A DNA stretch of 64,000 nt. It comes from Synechococcus sp. NB0720_010 (GTDB lineage Bacteria; Cyanobacteriota; Cyanobacteriia; PCC-6307; Cyanobiaceae). This document shows, piece by piece, positions 27,222-35,352 of this stretch. The notes under the pieces were generated by a model. The model was not told the DNA's origin. It did not search any database and worked only from the letters and a program-made list of their open reading frames with translations. Both the position numbers and the translations under genes were made by a program. The stretch is taken from contig NZ_CP090898.1 of NCBI RefSeq assembly GCF_023078835.1, positions 2,296,045 through 2,360,044 of the forward strand, in the 5' to 3' direction. The first letter of the stretch is position 1; each line of letters begins with the position of its first letter.

Positions 27222-28025
27222 ATGTCGACGAATCCCTACGCCATGGAGACCCTCTCCAATTTCCTCAAGGGAAAGGTGATCATCGTGACGGGCGGCAACA
27301 GCGGAATTGGTAAGTCGATTGTTGAAACGGTGGCCCGCCTTGGCGCCAAGGTGGTGATCGACTACCGCTCCCATCCCGAGGCAACGGAAGAGCTCGAGCA
27401 AGAGATTGGCGAGCTGGGGGGCTGCTCCTATGGGGTGCAGGCCGATGTGGGCAAGTTGGATGATTTGCAGCGTTTGGTTGAGGCCGCGGTGAGTCGTTAT
27501 GGCCGCCTCGATGTCATGGTGAATAACGCTGGTATCGAAACCAGGACGTCGATTCTGGACACCACGCCAGAGGATTTCGACAAGGTCCTGAATGTCAACC
27601 TGCGCGGCGTTTTCTTCGCGACCCAGTACGCCGCCAAGCAGATGATCGCCCAGGGCAGTGGCGGCCGTGTGATCAATATCTCCTCGGTGCATGAGGACTG
27701 GCCGATGCCCAATAACACCCCCTATTGCGTGGCCAAGGGTGGTGTGCGGATGTTGACCCGAACCGCTGGCGTGGAGCTGGCCTCCAAGGGCGTGACGATC
27801 GTGAATGTGGGGCCGGGCGCTGTGGCCACGCCGATCAACGACTCGACGATGAACAACCCGGAGTTGCTGGCCAAGCTCAACGCCGCGATCCCGATGGGGC
27901 GGATGGCTCAGCCCGATGAGATCGCCAAGGTGGTGGCTTTCCTGGCGAGCGATGCCGCCAGCTACATCACGGCCACCAGCATCTTTGCCGATGGCGGAAT
28001 CATGCAGAGCAGTCCTGGTCTTTAA
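27222..28025 (+). CDS. SDR-family glucose 1-dehydrogenase-like enzyme
   Basis: A 267-residue short-chain dehydrogenase. The cofactor motif is TGGNSGIGKS, then NNAG, catalytic Ser in VINISSVHE and YCVAK (Tyr-x-x-x-Lys). The C-terminal TSIFADGGI is typical of the glucose 1-dehydrogenase group, which oxidises beta-D-glucose to gluconolactone with NAD(P)+. The adjacent lactonase makes that substrate plausible, though SDR specificity is hard to read. Confidence 0.85.
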   Translation: MSTNPYAMETLSNFLKGKVIIVTGGNSGIGKSIVETVARLGAKVVIDYRSHPEATEELEQEIGELGGCSYGVQADVGKLDDLQRLVEAAVSRYGRLDVMVNNAGIETRTSILDTTPEDFDKVLNVNLRGVFFATQYAAKQMIAQGSGGRVINISSVHEDWPMPNNTPYCVAKGGVRMLTRTAGVELASKGVTIVNVGPGAVATPINDSTMNNPELLAKLNAAIPMGRMAQPDEIAKVVAFLASDAASYITATSIFADGGIMQSSPGL

Positions 28026-28048
28026 GGGCACGCCTTGACCGTGCGGTC

Positions 28049-28762
28049 ATGAAGATCACCCCCGAGCAACTGCTGCAGATGCGCCGCCGCCATCGCGGTT
28101 ATCGCATCACCTTGGGGGCGCAACTCCTGTTGCTGTTGCTGTTGCCGGTGGCACAGCGGGTGCCCTGGTTGCTGTCCTTGATGCTCTGCCTGCTGGCCAT
28201 CGAGTTGATGGTGTTTTTGGCGCGCTATTCACCGCTGGGGCGTAAACGCCTGACCTACAGCCTGGGGACGCTCGCGGTGGTGCTGGAGATCACCTGGCAT
28301 CTGGCCCTGCGTTGGTGGCCAATCCTGGGAAAAATTCTGACCCTGCCCCATGTCATGGTCTGGGTTCTGTTTCTTTTGGTGGTGGCGATTCGCAAGGTCA
28401 AGGCTCTGGTGCGGGAGCCCTATGTGACCTTCTCGGTTGTGCTTGGGGCCGCCTCGGGTTACCTCAGTGTCGGTCTGGCTGGTGGTGTGCTGTTGACAGC
28501 TCTTTGGGTGCTGCACCCAGCGGCCTTTCTGCAATCATCCCTGCCTCAGCTCTCGGCCCTGGGCGACCTCACCGTGGCCGTGGCTCCAGCCCTGATGGCG
28601 GCCTCGTTTTCATTGCTTACCACTGTGGGAACGGAGGTGCTGCGTTCGAGTGATGTCACGGTTCAGGTGTTAGCGAACCTGATCACGATTAGTGGGCAGC
28701 TCTACGTCGCCATCTTGATTGGTTTGATTTTGGGGCGTGTGCATCACCGGGCCGTGATCTGA
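28049..28762 (+). CDS. Channel-like membrane protein with degenerate selectivity filter
   Basis: 237 residues with an arginine-rich N-terminus (MRRRHRGYR) and about six hydrophobic segments. The C-terminus resembles the last two helices of bacterial potassium channels: FSLLTTVGTEVLRSSDV sits where TTLGYGD-V-P is expected, followed by ISGQLYVAILIGLILGRVH, which matches the inner helix GQLYLAILVARLV. Replacement of GYGD by GTEV argues against K+ selectivity. It may be a decayed channel, a non-selective channel or a sensor. The following gene is a ClC transporter. Confidence 0.65.
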   Translation: MKITPEQLLQMRRRHRGYRITLGAQLLLLLLLPVAQRVPWLLSLMLCLLAIELMVFLARYSPLGRKRLTYSLGTLAVVLEITWHLALRWWPILGKILTLPHVMVWVLFLLVVAIRKVKALVREPYVTFSVVLGAASGYLSVGLAGGVLLTALWVLHPAAFLQSSLPQLSALGDLTVAVAPALMAASFSLLTTVGTEVLRSSDVTVQVLANLITISGQLYVAILIGLILGRVHHRAVI

Positions 28763-28805
28763 CGCGATTTCGGCGGCATCATGTGCTCGGTTTGAGAGCA
28801 CCGCC

Positions 28806-30113
28806 GTGGTTCTGCGCACCCGCGAGCTGATCCGCAACCTGTTGCAGTTGTCGCTGCTTGGTGTGCTCGTCGGGGTGGCCTGTTGGCCCTTCAACATGCT
28901 CGATCGTTGGCAGGACCAACTGCTGGGTCTGCTGCCGGCCTTCAGTGGTGAGGGGTGGACCCCAACCTCCCTTGCCTTGGCCTGTTCGCCGCTGGTGGTG
29001 GTGCCGATCCTGCTGTTGTTGCAACGGGGAATCTGGGCCCGGGGCGCCGGCTCGGGTATCCCCCAGACCATGACCAGCATTGAGCATCCAGCCCAAGCCT
29101 CGGCGCTGCTGGGCTGGGCACCCAGCCTGCAGCGCTTGGCCCTTTGGGGAATCGCCAGCCTTGCCCTGATCCCGATCGGCCGTGAGGGGCCCGTGGTGCA
29201 GGTCGGTGCGTCGGCCGCCCATTTTTTGCGGCGCCGTTTCCCGAATTGGTTCTATGGCTTAGGGCAAGCCGAGCTCTTGGCGGTGGCCGGCGGTGCTGGT
29301 TTGGCCGGGGGTTTCGATACGCCGCTCTTGGGTGTGGTGTTTGTGGTGGAGGAGTTCATCAGTGCCTTTTCCTCCACCCTGATCTGGCCTGCCCTGGTCG
29401 TCAGTGGGATGGCCGCCTCCTTCAGCAACCTGGCCGGTCAGCCGATGTTTGCCTTGGGCACCGTGGGCGTCGAGCCGATGGAACTGCTGCAGGTGCTTTG
29501 GGCGCTTCCCGTTGGCCTGCTCGGCGGTTTGGTGGGGGCGGCCTTCGCCCGCCTGTTGCTGGCGGGCACCCGTCGGGGTGTTGCGTTGGCGCGCCGTTAT
29601 CCGATTCGTTTAGGCCTCGGTGTCGGAGCGTTCCTGTCGCTGTTCCTGCTGGTCAGCGGCGGTATGGGAGGTGGTGACGGCGAGCTGCTGATGGGGCGGT
29701 TGCTGTTTGGCTCAGCCGATGGGGTGGAGCTCCCCCATGGGTTGTGGACCGATCTGCTCACGCTTGTGCTGCGGATCATTGGTCCGGTTTTGGCCCTCTC
29801 CACCGGTATCCCCGGCGGATTGATTGATCCCTCCTTCACCTTTGGCGCGGCCATGGGACAGGTGATCGGCGATCTTGCGGGCTCGCCTCAACTCTTTTTG
29901 GCCTTGGGCATGGTGGCTGGACTGTCCGGCGCCACCCAGCTCCCGGTGATGTCAATTCTCTTTGGGATTCGACTGGCGGGAGATCAGCAGTTGCTACCGG
30001 GACTGCTGGTGGCTTGCGTGCTGGCCGCCTACGTCAGCCGGCAGTTCGTTGCCAAGCCGATCTACCACGCACTCCATGCCCTGAGTGGCGAAGCTACGAA
30101 GACGTCTCCGTAA
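28806..30113 (+). CDS. ClC-family chloride channel or H+/Cl- exchanger
   Basis: 435 residues with the ClC signatures GAGSGIPQ (anion-binding serine), GREGPVVQ (gating glutamate), LLGVVFVVEEF (internal proton glutamate) and STGIPGGLIDPSFTFGA. Presence of both glutamates favours an exchanger. There is no C-terminal CBS pair. The start is a GTG 43 bases after the channel-like gene. Its last 20 bases overlap the converging NDH-2 gene. Confidence 0.93.
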   Translation: MVLRTRELIRNLLQLSLLGVLVGVACWPFNMLDRWQDQLLGLLPAFSGEGWTPTSLALACSPLVVVPILLLLQRGIWARGAGSGIPQTMTSIEHPAQASALLGWAPSLQRLALWGIASLALIPIGREGPVVQVGASAAHFLRRRFPNWFYGLGQAELLAVAGGAGLAGGFDTPLLGVVFVVEEFISAFSSTLIWPALVVSGMAASFSNLAGQPMFALGTVGVEPMELLQVLWALPVGLLGGLVGAAFARLLLAGTRRGVALARRYPIRLGLGVGAFLSLFLLVSGGMGGGDGELLMGRLLFGSADGVELPHGLWTDLLTLVLRIIGPVLALSTGIPGGLIDPSFTFGAAMGQVIGDLAGSPQLFLALGMVAGLSGATQLPVMSILFGIRLAGDQQLLPGLLVACVLAAYVSRQFVAKPIYHALHALSGEATKTSP

Positions 30114-31416
30114 TCACCAGGGCTGAGCGCTCGCGGGTGGCAATCATCCAGAGCCATTTGGTCAGCAACGTCAACCGACTTTCATTGGCGGGCATGAAGG
30201 CCAGGTGCGCCAGGCCCCAGAGGACCCAGCCCAGGGGACCGCTGAGTTTGAGGCCCCGCAGGTTGGCGACCGCAAAGAGTGGTCCGACCACCGCCATGCT
30301 GCCGAAGTCGGTGAACGCAAATGCGGGATTGGGCTGGCTTTGGCACTGGGCCAGGATGTCCTTGGCCACCCAGCCCCCCATCTGCACCGCCGGGCCGGCC
30401 ATCCCAGGCAGGGGTTTGCCATCGCGGGTATGGCTGTAGCTGCAGAGATCTCCGATCACTCGGATCTCGCCATGCCCTTTGATCGAAAAGTCCGGCTCCA
30501 CTACGACTCGGCCGCCACGGTCGAGTTCACAGCCGGTGCGCTCGGCCAGCAGCTTCCCGAGGGGGGAGGCGGCGACACCGGCCGTCCAGCAGATGGTGTT
30601 GGCCTCCAGGGTGACTTCGCCATCTTTGGTGGTGATGACGACCTTGCCCTCGCTGATGTCCTTGACACGCCCCCCCAGCAGGAGCTCGACCCCCTTGGCT
30701 TTGAGGTGATCGCCAGCCGAGGCTGAGAGCTGCGGATCCATGGCCCGCAGGACTCGATCGCCTGGGTCCACCAGCGTGACCTTGCAGTGGGTGGGATCGA
30801 TCTGCATGAAATCCCGCTCCAGGGTGTGCCGCATCAGATCGTTGAGGGATGCGGCGAGTTCGCAGCCGGTTGGACCTCCTCCGATCACCACCACGGATTG
30901 CAGCCACTTGCGGCGTTCTGGGTCGGGGGTTTGCTCGGCCTCCTCGAGGGAGTTCAAGACTTTGCGGCGGATGGCGTAGGCATCCTCCAGGGTCTTCATC
31001 GGAATGGCCTCGCTGCGCCATTCGTCATGGCCGAAGTAGCTGCTGGTCGCTCCTGCGGCCAGAACGAGATGGTCGTAGCGGTAGCGGCGGTTGTTGAAGA
31101 CCACCTCCTTGTCCTTGGTATTGATGTCATCCACTTCCCCCATCAGGATCTGGATGTTTTCGGATTCCCCCAACATCACCCGCAGGGGGGAGGCCACATC
31201 GGTTTGGGAGACCAGGCCAGAAGCCACCTGATAAAGCAGGGGCTGGAATAGGTTGAAGTTGCGCCTGTCGATCAGGGTGACGCGAACGGTCTTCCCCGCC
31301 AGGACATGGGCCGCCCGCAGCCCGGCAAACCCACCGCCAACGATCACCACATGGGGCGCGGATCTGAGCAATTCAGACGGAGGGGTCAGCTCGAGAAAAA
31401 AGCGTTCGGGAGCCAT
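30094..31416 (-). CDS. Type II NAD(P)H-quinone dehydrogenase (NDH-2)
   Basis: A 440-residue flavoprotein with two Rossmann folds: FAD-binding VVIVGGGFAGLRAAHVLAG near residue 23 and NAD(P)-binding VVVIGGGPTGCELAASL near residue 180. ATSSYFGHDEW and VIGDLCSYSHTRDGKPLPG are typical of NDH-2. It oxidises NAD(P)H and reduces plastoquinone without pumping. The C-terminal amphipathic/hydrophobic helix (LLTKWLWMIATRERS) would attach it to the membrane. Confidence 0.92.
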   Translation of the reverse strand: MAPERFFLELTPPSELLRSAPHVVIVGGGFAGLRAAHVLAGKTVRVTLIDRRNFNLFQPLLYQVASGLVSQTDVASPLRVMLGESENIQILMGEVDDINTKDKEVVFNNRRYRYDHLVLAAGATSSYFGHDEWRSEAIPMKTLEDAYAIRRKVLNSLEEAEQTPDPERRKWLQSVVVIGGGPTGCELAASLNDLMRHTLERDFMQIDPTHCKVTLVDPGDRVLRAMDPQLSASAGDHLKAKGVELLLGGRVKDISEGKVVITTKDGEVTLEANTICWTAGVAASPLGKLLAERTGCELDRGGRVVVEPDFSIKGHGEIRVIGDLCSYSHTRDGKPLPGMAGPAVQMGGWVAKDILAQCQSQPNPAFAFTDFGSMAVVGPLFAVANLRGLKLSGPLGWVLWGLAHLAFMPANESRLTLLTKWLWMIATRERSALVITETSS

Positions 31417-31472
31417 CGGCCAGTGGGTGCTGACTTCAAACTATCCACGGTTTTCAAAGCTGGCTTTAGCGC

Positions 31473-31826
31473 CTAGAGACCCAGCCGGACTTTCACAGAC
31501 CCTTCGGGTTGAACTTGAACCTCCATCGGTTTCTCTTCTCCCACGCGGACCTGCATCGGTTTTTTCTCGCTGATCTCGACGTTGATCGGTTTGGGATGAC
31601 TCATCCTGAGCTGAATCGGCACAGCCTCCCTCATGCGGACCAGCACCGGCTTCTCCATGACGAGGTCATGTTGCAAGGTCCCCCCGACGGTCACCGGCTT
31701 GCTGAAGCTCACCTCCAAGCGGAGTTGAATCGGGTGCCGGCTGCTTCGTGCCAGCAGCACAAAACCCATGGCCCCAAGTAGGAGCACGGTGACCGGCCAA
31801 CGGAGATCGAGCCAACGCTTATCCAT
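31473..31826 (-). CDS. Membrane-anchored protein with repeated KP-hydrophobic strands
   Basis: 117 residues: one N-terminal membrane helix (WPVTVLLLGAMGFVLLA), then a chain of short alternating strands in which Lys-Pro or an equivalent recurs every 13-17 residues (SKPVTV, EKPVLVRM, AVPIQLRM, PKPINVEI, KKPMQVRV, EKPMEVQV, GSVKVRL). The pattern suggests a beta-solenoid or elongated beta-structure. I do not recognise the family. It stands upstream of NDH-2 on the same strand with a 56-base gap. Confidence 0.65.
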   Translation of the reverse strand: MDKRWLDLRWPVTVLLLGAMGFVLLARSSRHPIQLRLEVSFSKPVTVGGTLQHDLVMEKPVLVRMREAVPIQLRMSHPKPINVEISEKKPMQVRVGEEKPMEVQVQPEGSVKVRLGL

Positions 31827-32192
31827 GGCTTGAGTTAAGCCTGATTGGACGATTGGCGCTCAACGTTGTCCCAATAAGTCATCCCAGCTCGGAGGGCAGC
31901 TTGGCCTGGGGCTGGCCTGTGGCCGCTGCTGATGACGGCTGGTGTCGACGCTTTTGTTTGGCTGCTTTGTCTGGCTTGCGGTTGTGTTCTCTGGCCGCAG
32001 CTTGGAATGTGTGTGTGGCATGAACTGAATCTGGAATGGGATATGAACGCACGCAGCTTTTGCTGTGACCTCAAGATAGTCCTGATGACTTGGAGTAACC
32101 ACTGGCTGATGGCAATCCAGCCCGTTCTCATCCTTGCGGGTGGTTAGTTCTTCAATACATCGACTGCAGTCTCAATCTCCACACAGTTGCCA
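31827..32192. other. Intergenic region without a convincing gene
   Basis: Between the KP-repeat gene and the next small gene I see only overlapping low-quality frames on both strands (about 31835-32131 minus, 31932-32147 plus). They lack ribosome binding sites or recognisable motifs. It may hold promoters for the minus-strand genes. Confidence 0.5.
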
Positions 32193-32441
32193 TCAATGCG
32201 AATGTTTCTCCAGGTATTCGAAAACTGCTTGGTAGTGGGCTGTCGTCCAGGACTTGCGACCTTGCATCGCTTCTGCAAATTCGGTCGCCTCGATCTGCCG
32301 CTCACGCTCGCGTCTTGATCGTTCGTCCAGTTTTCGCCAGGTTGACTCTCTCATCAGATCTTGGCCGCGGCGGGTTGGATTGGATCCACCGACGATGTCC
32401 TCCGCTTCAGCAAACTCCCCTTCCTTGAGCGCAGCGGCCAT
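32193..32441 (-). CDS. Small charged hypothetical protein
   Basis: 82 residues from the ATG at 32441 (a tandem GTG at 32453/32450 would extend it by up to four). It is soluble and highly charged, with an Arg/Glu-rich helix (WRKLDERSRRERERQIEATE) and an aromatic C-terminal helix (TTAHYQAVFEYLEKH). No family is recognised. The coherent helical pattern makes a real gene more likely than not. Confidence 0.5.
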   Translation of the reverse strand: MAAALKEGEFAEAEDIVGGSNPTRRGQDLMRESTWRKLDERSRRERERQIEATEFAEAMQGRKSWTTAHYQAVFEYLEKHSH

Positions 32442-32453
32442 GCCCAGCACCAC

Positions 32454-32850
32454 TGCATCAGCCCTCAGCGCAACCGTTGCAGCGAAACCCTGCCCTCACA
32501 CCTGGCTCACTGATCACTGGGAGCTTGCGTTTCCAAGAGCAGACTCTTCTATCTGCAACGGTTGTTTCTTGGTTGCGACGGGGCACCCCCAAGTCGTTTT
32601 GGAGCGCTGCTGGAAGGGTTGATCCAGCTGGATCAGTTCATAGGACCAGTGACAACTCAGGGCGGCCAAGAGGCTTTGGCGATCTCCAAAGATCCGGAGC
32701 ATGGTGGTTGTGTCGCTCCGCCAAGGCTGGCCCCAGCTGAGGACGGTGCTGCGGCAAAGGATGCGACGGGGTGCGCCAAAAAGCACAGCCGGCGGTAGCG
32801 GACGGCGGCCTGATTGCGTCAACCTGGGGAGACCTTGCTCGATCCCAGCC
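32454..32850. other. Sparse region with a 12-bp inverted repeat
   Basis: CAACCGTTGCAG at 32471-32482 and its exact reverse complement CTGCAACGGTTG at 32553-32564 are separated by 70 bases. A minus-strand frame from 32702 to 32514 (62 residues, start ATG) is possible but has no visible ribosome binding site and no recognised motif. Otherwise I see only the upstream region of the phosphoesterase gene. Confidence 0.45.
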
Positions 32851-33711
32851 ATGCACCGTCGCGCGCTGCTGCTGCTCATGGCTGGAGCGGCCACGGCCAC
32901 CGTTGCTGCTGGACACAGTTGGGCCCAGGTGGCGAGTCCACCTCCCCTGAGCACCACCCGCTTTTTAGCGGTGGGCGATGTGGGCAGCGGCAACGTCCAT
33001 CAGCGGGCCGTTGGGACCCAAATGGCGGCGGTGCATCGCCGGAAGCCCGTGGACTTGGTGCTGCTGGCTGGGGACAACATCTACCCCTCAGGAGACATTC
33101 GCAAGGTTCAGTCGACGTTCCTTGGTCCCTACGCCGAGTTGCTGGCCGCCAAGGTCCCCTTCCACGCAGTCCTGGGCAACCACGACATCCGCACGGCCAA
33201 CGGCGATCCCCAGGTGGCCTACAAGCCCTATGGCATGAAGGGGCGCTTCTACAGCGTCCGCCGCGGCGAGGTCGAATTTTTCATGCTGGACACCAACGGC
33301 AATGCGCCCTGGACGTCCCAGTTGTCCTGGCTGCGCTCCGCCTTGGCCAAGAGCCAGGCCCCCTGGAAAGTGGTGGTGGGCCATCACCCGATCTACTCCT
33401 CCGGTCTCTACGGCAACAACCCCGGCCTACGGGGCAAGTTGAGCTCCTTGATGCAGCGCCATGGGGTGCAGCTCTACATCAATGGCCATGAACACCACTA
33501 CGAGCGCAGCAAGCCGATCGACGGCATCACCTACCTGATCGTTGGAGGCGGAGGGGCCTATCTCCGCCCCGTGATCGCCAAGCCCCAATCGGCGAAGGCC
33601 GTGAGCGTTTACAGCTTTGCGGAACTGGAGGCTGGGCCCAACAGCCTGACCGTGCGGGCTTGGGACCGTGACGGAAAGCTGATCGATCAGGGCGTCGTCG
33701 CTCGCCGCTAG
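32851..33711 (+). CDS. Secreted calcineurin-like metallophosphoesterase
   Basis: 286 residues with a signal peptide (MHRRALLLLMAGAATATVAA, cleavage near SWAQVA). The purple-acid-phosphatase-like motifs run in order: VGDVGSGN (GDxG), LAGDNIYPSGD (GDNxY), VLGNHDIR (GNHD), VVGHHPIYSSG (GHHP) and INGHEHHYER (GHxH). It probably hydrolyses phosphate esters in the periplasm. Longer plus-strand readings from 32701 are not needed. Its stop shares a CTAG with the converging futB stop. Confidence 0.88.
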   Translation: MHRRALLLLMAGAATATVAAGHSWAQVASPPPLSTTRFLAVGDVGSGNVHQRAVGTQMAAVHRRKPVDLVLLAGDNIYPSGDIRKVQSTFLGPYAELLAAKVPFHAVLGNHDIRTANGDPQVAYKPYGMKGRFYSVRRGEVEFFMLDTNGNAPWTSQLSWLRSALAKSQAPWKVVVGHHPIYSSGLYGNNPGLRGKLSSLMQRHGVQLYINGHEHHYERSKPIDGITYLIVGGGGAYLRPVIAKPQSAKAVSVYSFAELEAGPNSLTVRAWDRDGKLIDQGVVARR

Positions 33712-35288
33712 CGCTGCTCCAGTCGATCCAGGCTCGGGATCAAGGCGGCGGCGGCGATCAGGCCCATGCTCAAGATCAGCAGGGCTGGGATCAGGGCCGC
33801 CCCGACTCGCTCATCGCTGGCGTACTGATAGACGCGAACGGCCAGGGTGTCGAAGTCAAAGGGCCTGAGCGCAAAGGTCAGCGGCAGTTCCTTCACCGTG
33901 TCGACAAAGACCAGCAGGCTCCCCATCAGCAGCGGTCCCCGCAGCAGGGGGAGATGGATGCGCTGCAGCACGCCCCCCCAGCTCTGGCCCAGGGAGGTGG
34001 CGGCCTCATCGATGCTCGGGGGAATGCGCTCCAGGGCCGCGTCGAGGCCGCCTTTGGAGACCGCTAGGAAGCGATCGACGTAGCCCCAGACCAGCAGCAG
34101 CAGAGGGGCCAGGGCCAAGGGGCCACCAATCAGCATCAGGGCGAGGGCCAGAACGGTGCCCGGAATGGCGTAGCCCAGGCCAGCGGCAAAGCTCAGGCGC
34201 CGAATGCCGGCATTGGGAATCCAGCGTTTGGCAATGGAGAGCACCAGGCTGACGACCACCGTCAGGACGGCGGCCACCAGGGCCAGGCCAAAGGAACGGA
34301 GACCCAGCTCGAGCAGTTCCGCGCTGTCTTCGCTCTGGAGCTGGTCCCAACTCAGCAGGGCCCAAACCAAGGGCAGGCCAAGGCTCAGCAGGGGAGGGGC
34401 CAGGCAAAACAATTGACTGAGCCAGCGCTGATGCCCCTGAAGCCGCCAGCGCTGTTCGGGCTCGCCGCCGCCGCTGATGGTCCAGCAGCGGCTACGGCGC
34501 CGCAGGGTGCGCTCCGCTCCGACCAGGAGGCCCACGATCACCAGGGCCATCAGGGCCAGAGCGACAGCGGCTTGGGGATCCCCCTCTTGCTGCCAGCGCA
34601 TCAGGATCCCGGAGGAGAGGGTCGGGACCCCGAGCAGTTGCACCGCTCCCAGCTCGTTCACCACCTCCATGCCCGTGAGCGCCACCCCGGCTCCAATCGA
34701 GGGCAGGGCCATGGGCAGGGCCACGCGCCAAAAGCTGCCCCAGGGGCCGACTCCGAGGCTGCGGCAGGCCTCTAGCTGCCGTTTGCCGCTCACCGAGAAG
34801 CTCTCGGTCGAGAGCAGGAAGACATAGCTGTAGGTGCTCAGCACCATCACCGCCAGGGTGGGGTTGAAGCCATGGATGCGCTGGCCAAATCGACTGCCCA
34901 GGTCGATCAAGGTGGCCGCCAGCAGATAGCTCGGCGTGGCCAGGGGCAGCAGCTGCGCCACCCGCAACCAGCGGCGCCCGGGGAAGTCACAGCGGGCCGT
35001 CAGCCAGCCCGTTCCGGTGCCTAGTGCGGCGGCCAGCCCCCCGACCAGGAGCACCAGGGCCAGGGTGTTGCGCACCTGAACCGGGCCTTCATCACCCAGG
35101 CCCCAACTCTCGATGCCGCCGCCGCTGAGGGCAAACCAGGCCAGGCCGAGGACCGGGGCGAGGGCCGCTGCGCAAATCAGCAGGACTCCGGCGCCCAGCA
35201 GGCTTCGCTGTGGCAGTTGTCCCCGTGCCAATGCTTTGCCTGAGGCTGCGGCGCAAAGCCTACGGGGAAGGGATGTGATGAATGTCAC
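33708..35288 (-). CDS. futB: Iron(III) ABC transporter permease, two fused permease domains
   Basis: A 526-residue permease with about twelve membrane helices arranged as two homologous halves, each with an EAA-type loop (EACRSLGVGPWGSFWRVALP and DEAATSLGQSWGGVLQRIHLP). It imports ferric iron delivered by the FutA/IdiA-type binding protein encoded divergently 64 bases away. I take the GTG at 35288 as start; a longer frame runs to 35342. No ATPase gene (futC) is present in the window. Confidence 0.9.
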   Translation of the reverse strand: MTFITSLPRRLCAAASGKALARGQLPQRSLLGAGVLLICAAALAPVLGLAWFALSGGGIESWGLGDEGPVQVRNTLALVLLVGGLAAALGTGTGWLTARCDFPGRRWLRVAQLLPLATPSYLLAATLIDLGSRFGQRIHGFNPTLAVMVLSTYSYVFLLSTESFSVSGKRQLEACRSLGVGPWGSFWRVALPMALPSIGAGVALTGMEVVNELGAVQLLGVPTLSSGILMRWQQEGDPQAAVALALMALVIVGLLVGAERTLRRRSRCWTISGGGEPEQRWRLQGHQRWLSQLFCLAPPLLSLGLPLVWALLSWDQLQSEDSAELLELGLRSFGLALVAAVLTVVVSLVLSIAKRWIPNAGIRRLSFAAGLGYAIPGTVLALALMLIGGPLALAPLLLLVWGYVDRFLAVSKGGLDAALERIPPSIDEAATSLGQSWGGVLQRIHLPLLRGPLLMGSLLVFVDTVKELPLTFALRPFDFDTLAVRVYQYASDERVGAALIPALLILSMGLIAAAALIPSLDRLEQR

Positions 35289-35352
35289 AGATGCGGGTGG
35301 CCAATGATCAACCCCGCGGCAGAGGGGATCGGGCCTGGGCATAGTTCCGCCA

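Noticed and set aside
32514-32702. Possible 62-residue minus-strand gene starting MLRIFGDRQSLLAAL
   Set aside because: No ribosome binding site, no motif, and the longer version runs antisense through the phosphoesterase signal peptide. It is kept only as a note within the sparse region.
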